Below are positions 5,763 to 6,644 of a stretch of 6,644 nucleotides of DNA, piece after piece (position 1 is the stretch's first letter; each line of letters begins with the position of its first letter). The translations under genes were made by a program, and so were the position numbers. Source of the DNA: Omnitrophica WOR_2 bacterium RIFCSPLOWO2_01_FULL_41_12. GTDB taxonomy: Bacteria > Omnitrophota > Gorgyraeia > Gygaellales > Profunditerraquicolaceae. The stretch lies in contig MHGW01000033.1 in NCBI GenBank assembly GCA_001805765.1, forward strand, positions 3,093 through 9,736, in the 5' to 3' direction. A model generated the notes under the pieces. That model saw nothing but the letters and a program-made list of their open reading frames with translations, did no database searches and was not told the origin of the DNA.

Positions 5763-6644
5763 ATGTTTTTCCTAAAATTAAGGATGTGGTTATTAGTTAC
5801 TATTCTCTTTGGGATTATCTATGCGCTAATGGTCATGATTGGCACGCAGTTAGGCATAGGTAATTTTTATTTTTACCTGTTTATCTCATTAGCGATGATG
5901 TTTATCCAGTATATGCTTGGGCCCAAGATTGTAGAATGGACCATGCGGGTAAAATATGTAAAAAAAGAAGATTATCCGCAATTATATAATACGGTAGAGG
6001 GCTTGGCAGGCAAGGCAGGGATTCCTACGCCCAAAATTGGCATCGCCCAGATTGCCCTTCCCAATGCCTTTGCCTTTGGCCGCAGTATTAATGACGGACG
6101 CGTCTGCGTTACCGAAGGGATTTTGAATTTGTTAAGCCAAGATGAATTAAAAGCGGTCTTAGGCCATGAATTAACCCACCTGAAGAACCGCGATGTCTTA
6201 ACCATTACCCTGCTTTCGGTGATCCCGATGATTTTATATCGGGTGGCCTGGCAGTTTTTATTCTATGGCAGAAGACGGGATAGAGGGGGTAATACTGCCC
6301 TTATTGGCCTCGTTGCTTTTATCTTTTATTTTATCACCAATCTTTTAGTGCTTTATGCCTCGCGCATCCGCGAGTATTTTGCGGATAGAGGTTCGGTTGC
6401 ATTAGGTAACTCGCCAAATTTTCTTGCCTCTGCCTTATATAAATTAGTTTATGGCTCAGCCCGGCTGAATAAGGAATCCCTAAAGGAGGTTGAAGGCTTA
6501 AAGGCATTTTTTGTCAATGACCCCTCCCAGGCCATGAATGAGATTAAGGAATTAAGGCAACTGGACTTAGATAAAAGCGGAACCATTGACCCCTCGGAAT
6601 TAGAACTCTTAAGGAATAAAACCGTAAACTTAGGCTTTGGCGAC
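5763..6644 (+). CDS. htpX: HtpX-type M48 membrane zinc metalloprotease, 3' end outside window, with EF-hand-like loop
   Basis: The frame is open to the last base, giving 294 residues without a stop. HtpX degrades damaged or misfolded membrane proteins from the cytoplasmic face of the inner membrane. Two N-terminal hydrophobic helices (about 9-28 and 34-53) are followed by the M48 core: PNAFAFGR (100-107), the zinc motif HELTH (135-139), a hydrophobic stretch at about 145-160, another at about 178-200, and REYFADRGS (203-211), where E204 is the third zinc ligand. Residues 268-279 (DLDKSGTIDPSE) match a canonical EF-hand calcium loop, placed after KAFFVNDPS (247-255), where HtpX proteins usually approach their C-terminal THP/RI region. 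The start follows AAGGAGG (5747-5753) by 9 bp and lies 1 bp after the previous stop, so it is the last visible gene of the operon. Confidence 0.92.
   Translation, partial: MFFLKLRMWLLVTILFGIIYALMVMIGTQLGIGNFYFYLFISLAMMFIQYMLGPKIVEWTMRVKYVKKEDYPQLYNTVEGLAGKAGIPTPKIGIAQIALPNAFAFGRSINDGRVCVTEGILNLLSQDELKAVLGHELTHLKNRDVLTITLLSVIPMILYRVAWQFLFYGRRRDRGGNTALIGLVAFIFYFITNLLVLYASRIREYFADRGSVALGNSPNFLASALYKLVYGSARLNKESLKEVEGLKAFFVNDPSQAMNEIKELRQLDLDKSGTIDPSELELLRNKTVNLGFGD

Overview
The window reads as a gene-dense piece of a Gram-negative (outer-membrane) bacterial chromosome of moderately low GC. Evidence for two membranes is a secretin, a lipoprotein and a periplasmic thiol-redox protein; ispH shows the MEP isoprenoid pathway. 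Family content, codon flavour and the unusual domain mixtures would fit an uncultured PVC-type lineage such as Candidatus Omnitrophota, but this is an impression and not a demonstrated placement.

Layout. Positions 1-1269 (+) hold the 3' part of a secretin gene (type II secretion or type IV pilus outer-membrane channel). Its protein carries an extra C-terminal domain resembling the C-terminal domain of TonB. It converges on, and overlaps by 11 bp, ispH (1259-2095, -). Between ispH and the next gene lies a divergent promoter region of about 290 bp. It contains a 193-bp imperfect palindrome (2142-2334) flanked on each side by a plausible promoter whose -10 box is so close to the start codon that both transcripts would be leaderless or nearly so.

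From 2389 to the right end all genes are on the + strand and tightly packed (gaps of 1-9 bp), so they look like one operon. First come a zinc-dependent medium-chain dehydrogenase and an LsrF-like class I aldolase/thiolase, probably a metabolic pair. Then comes an envelope set: a thioredoxin-like/CcdA membrane fusion, a DUF1573 lipoprotein with a Cys-Gly-Cys motif, and an HtpX-type membrane metalloprotease that runs off the window. The envelope set suggests periplasmic thiol redox handling plus membrane protein quality control; the link to the two metabolic genes is only positional.

The points most worth following are the secretin-TonB C-terminal fusion, the 193-bp palindrome between two apparently leaderless promoters, and an EF-hand-like calcium-binding loop inside the HtpX protease. 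I saw no CRISPR array, tRNA, rRNA, transposase or defence gene. No single wholly new system is proven here.
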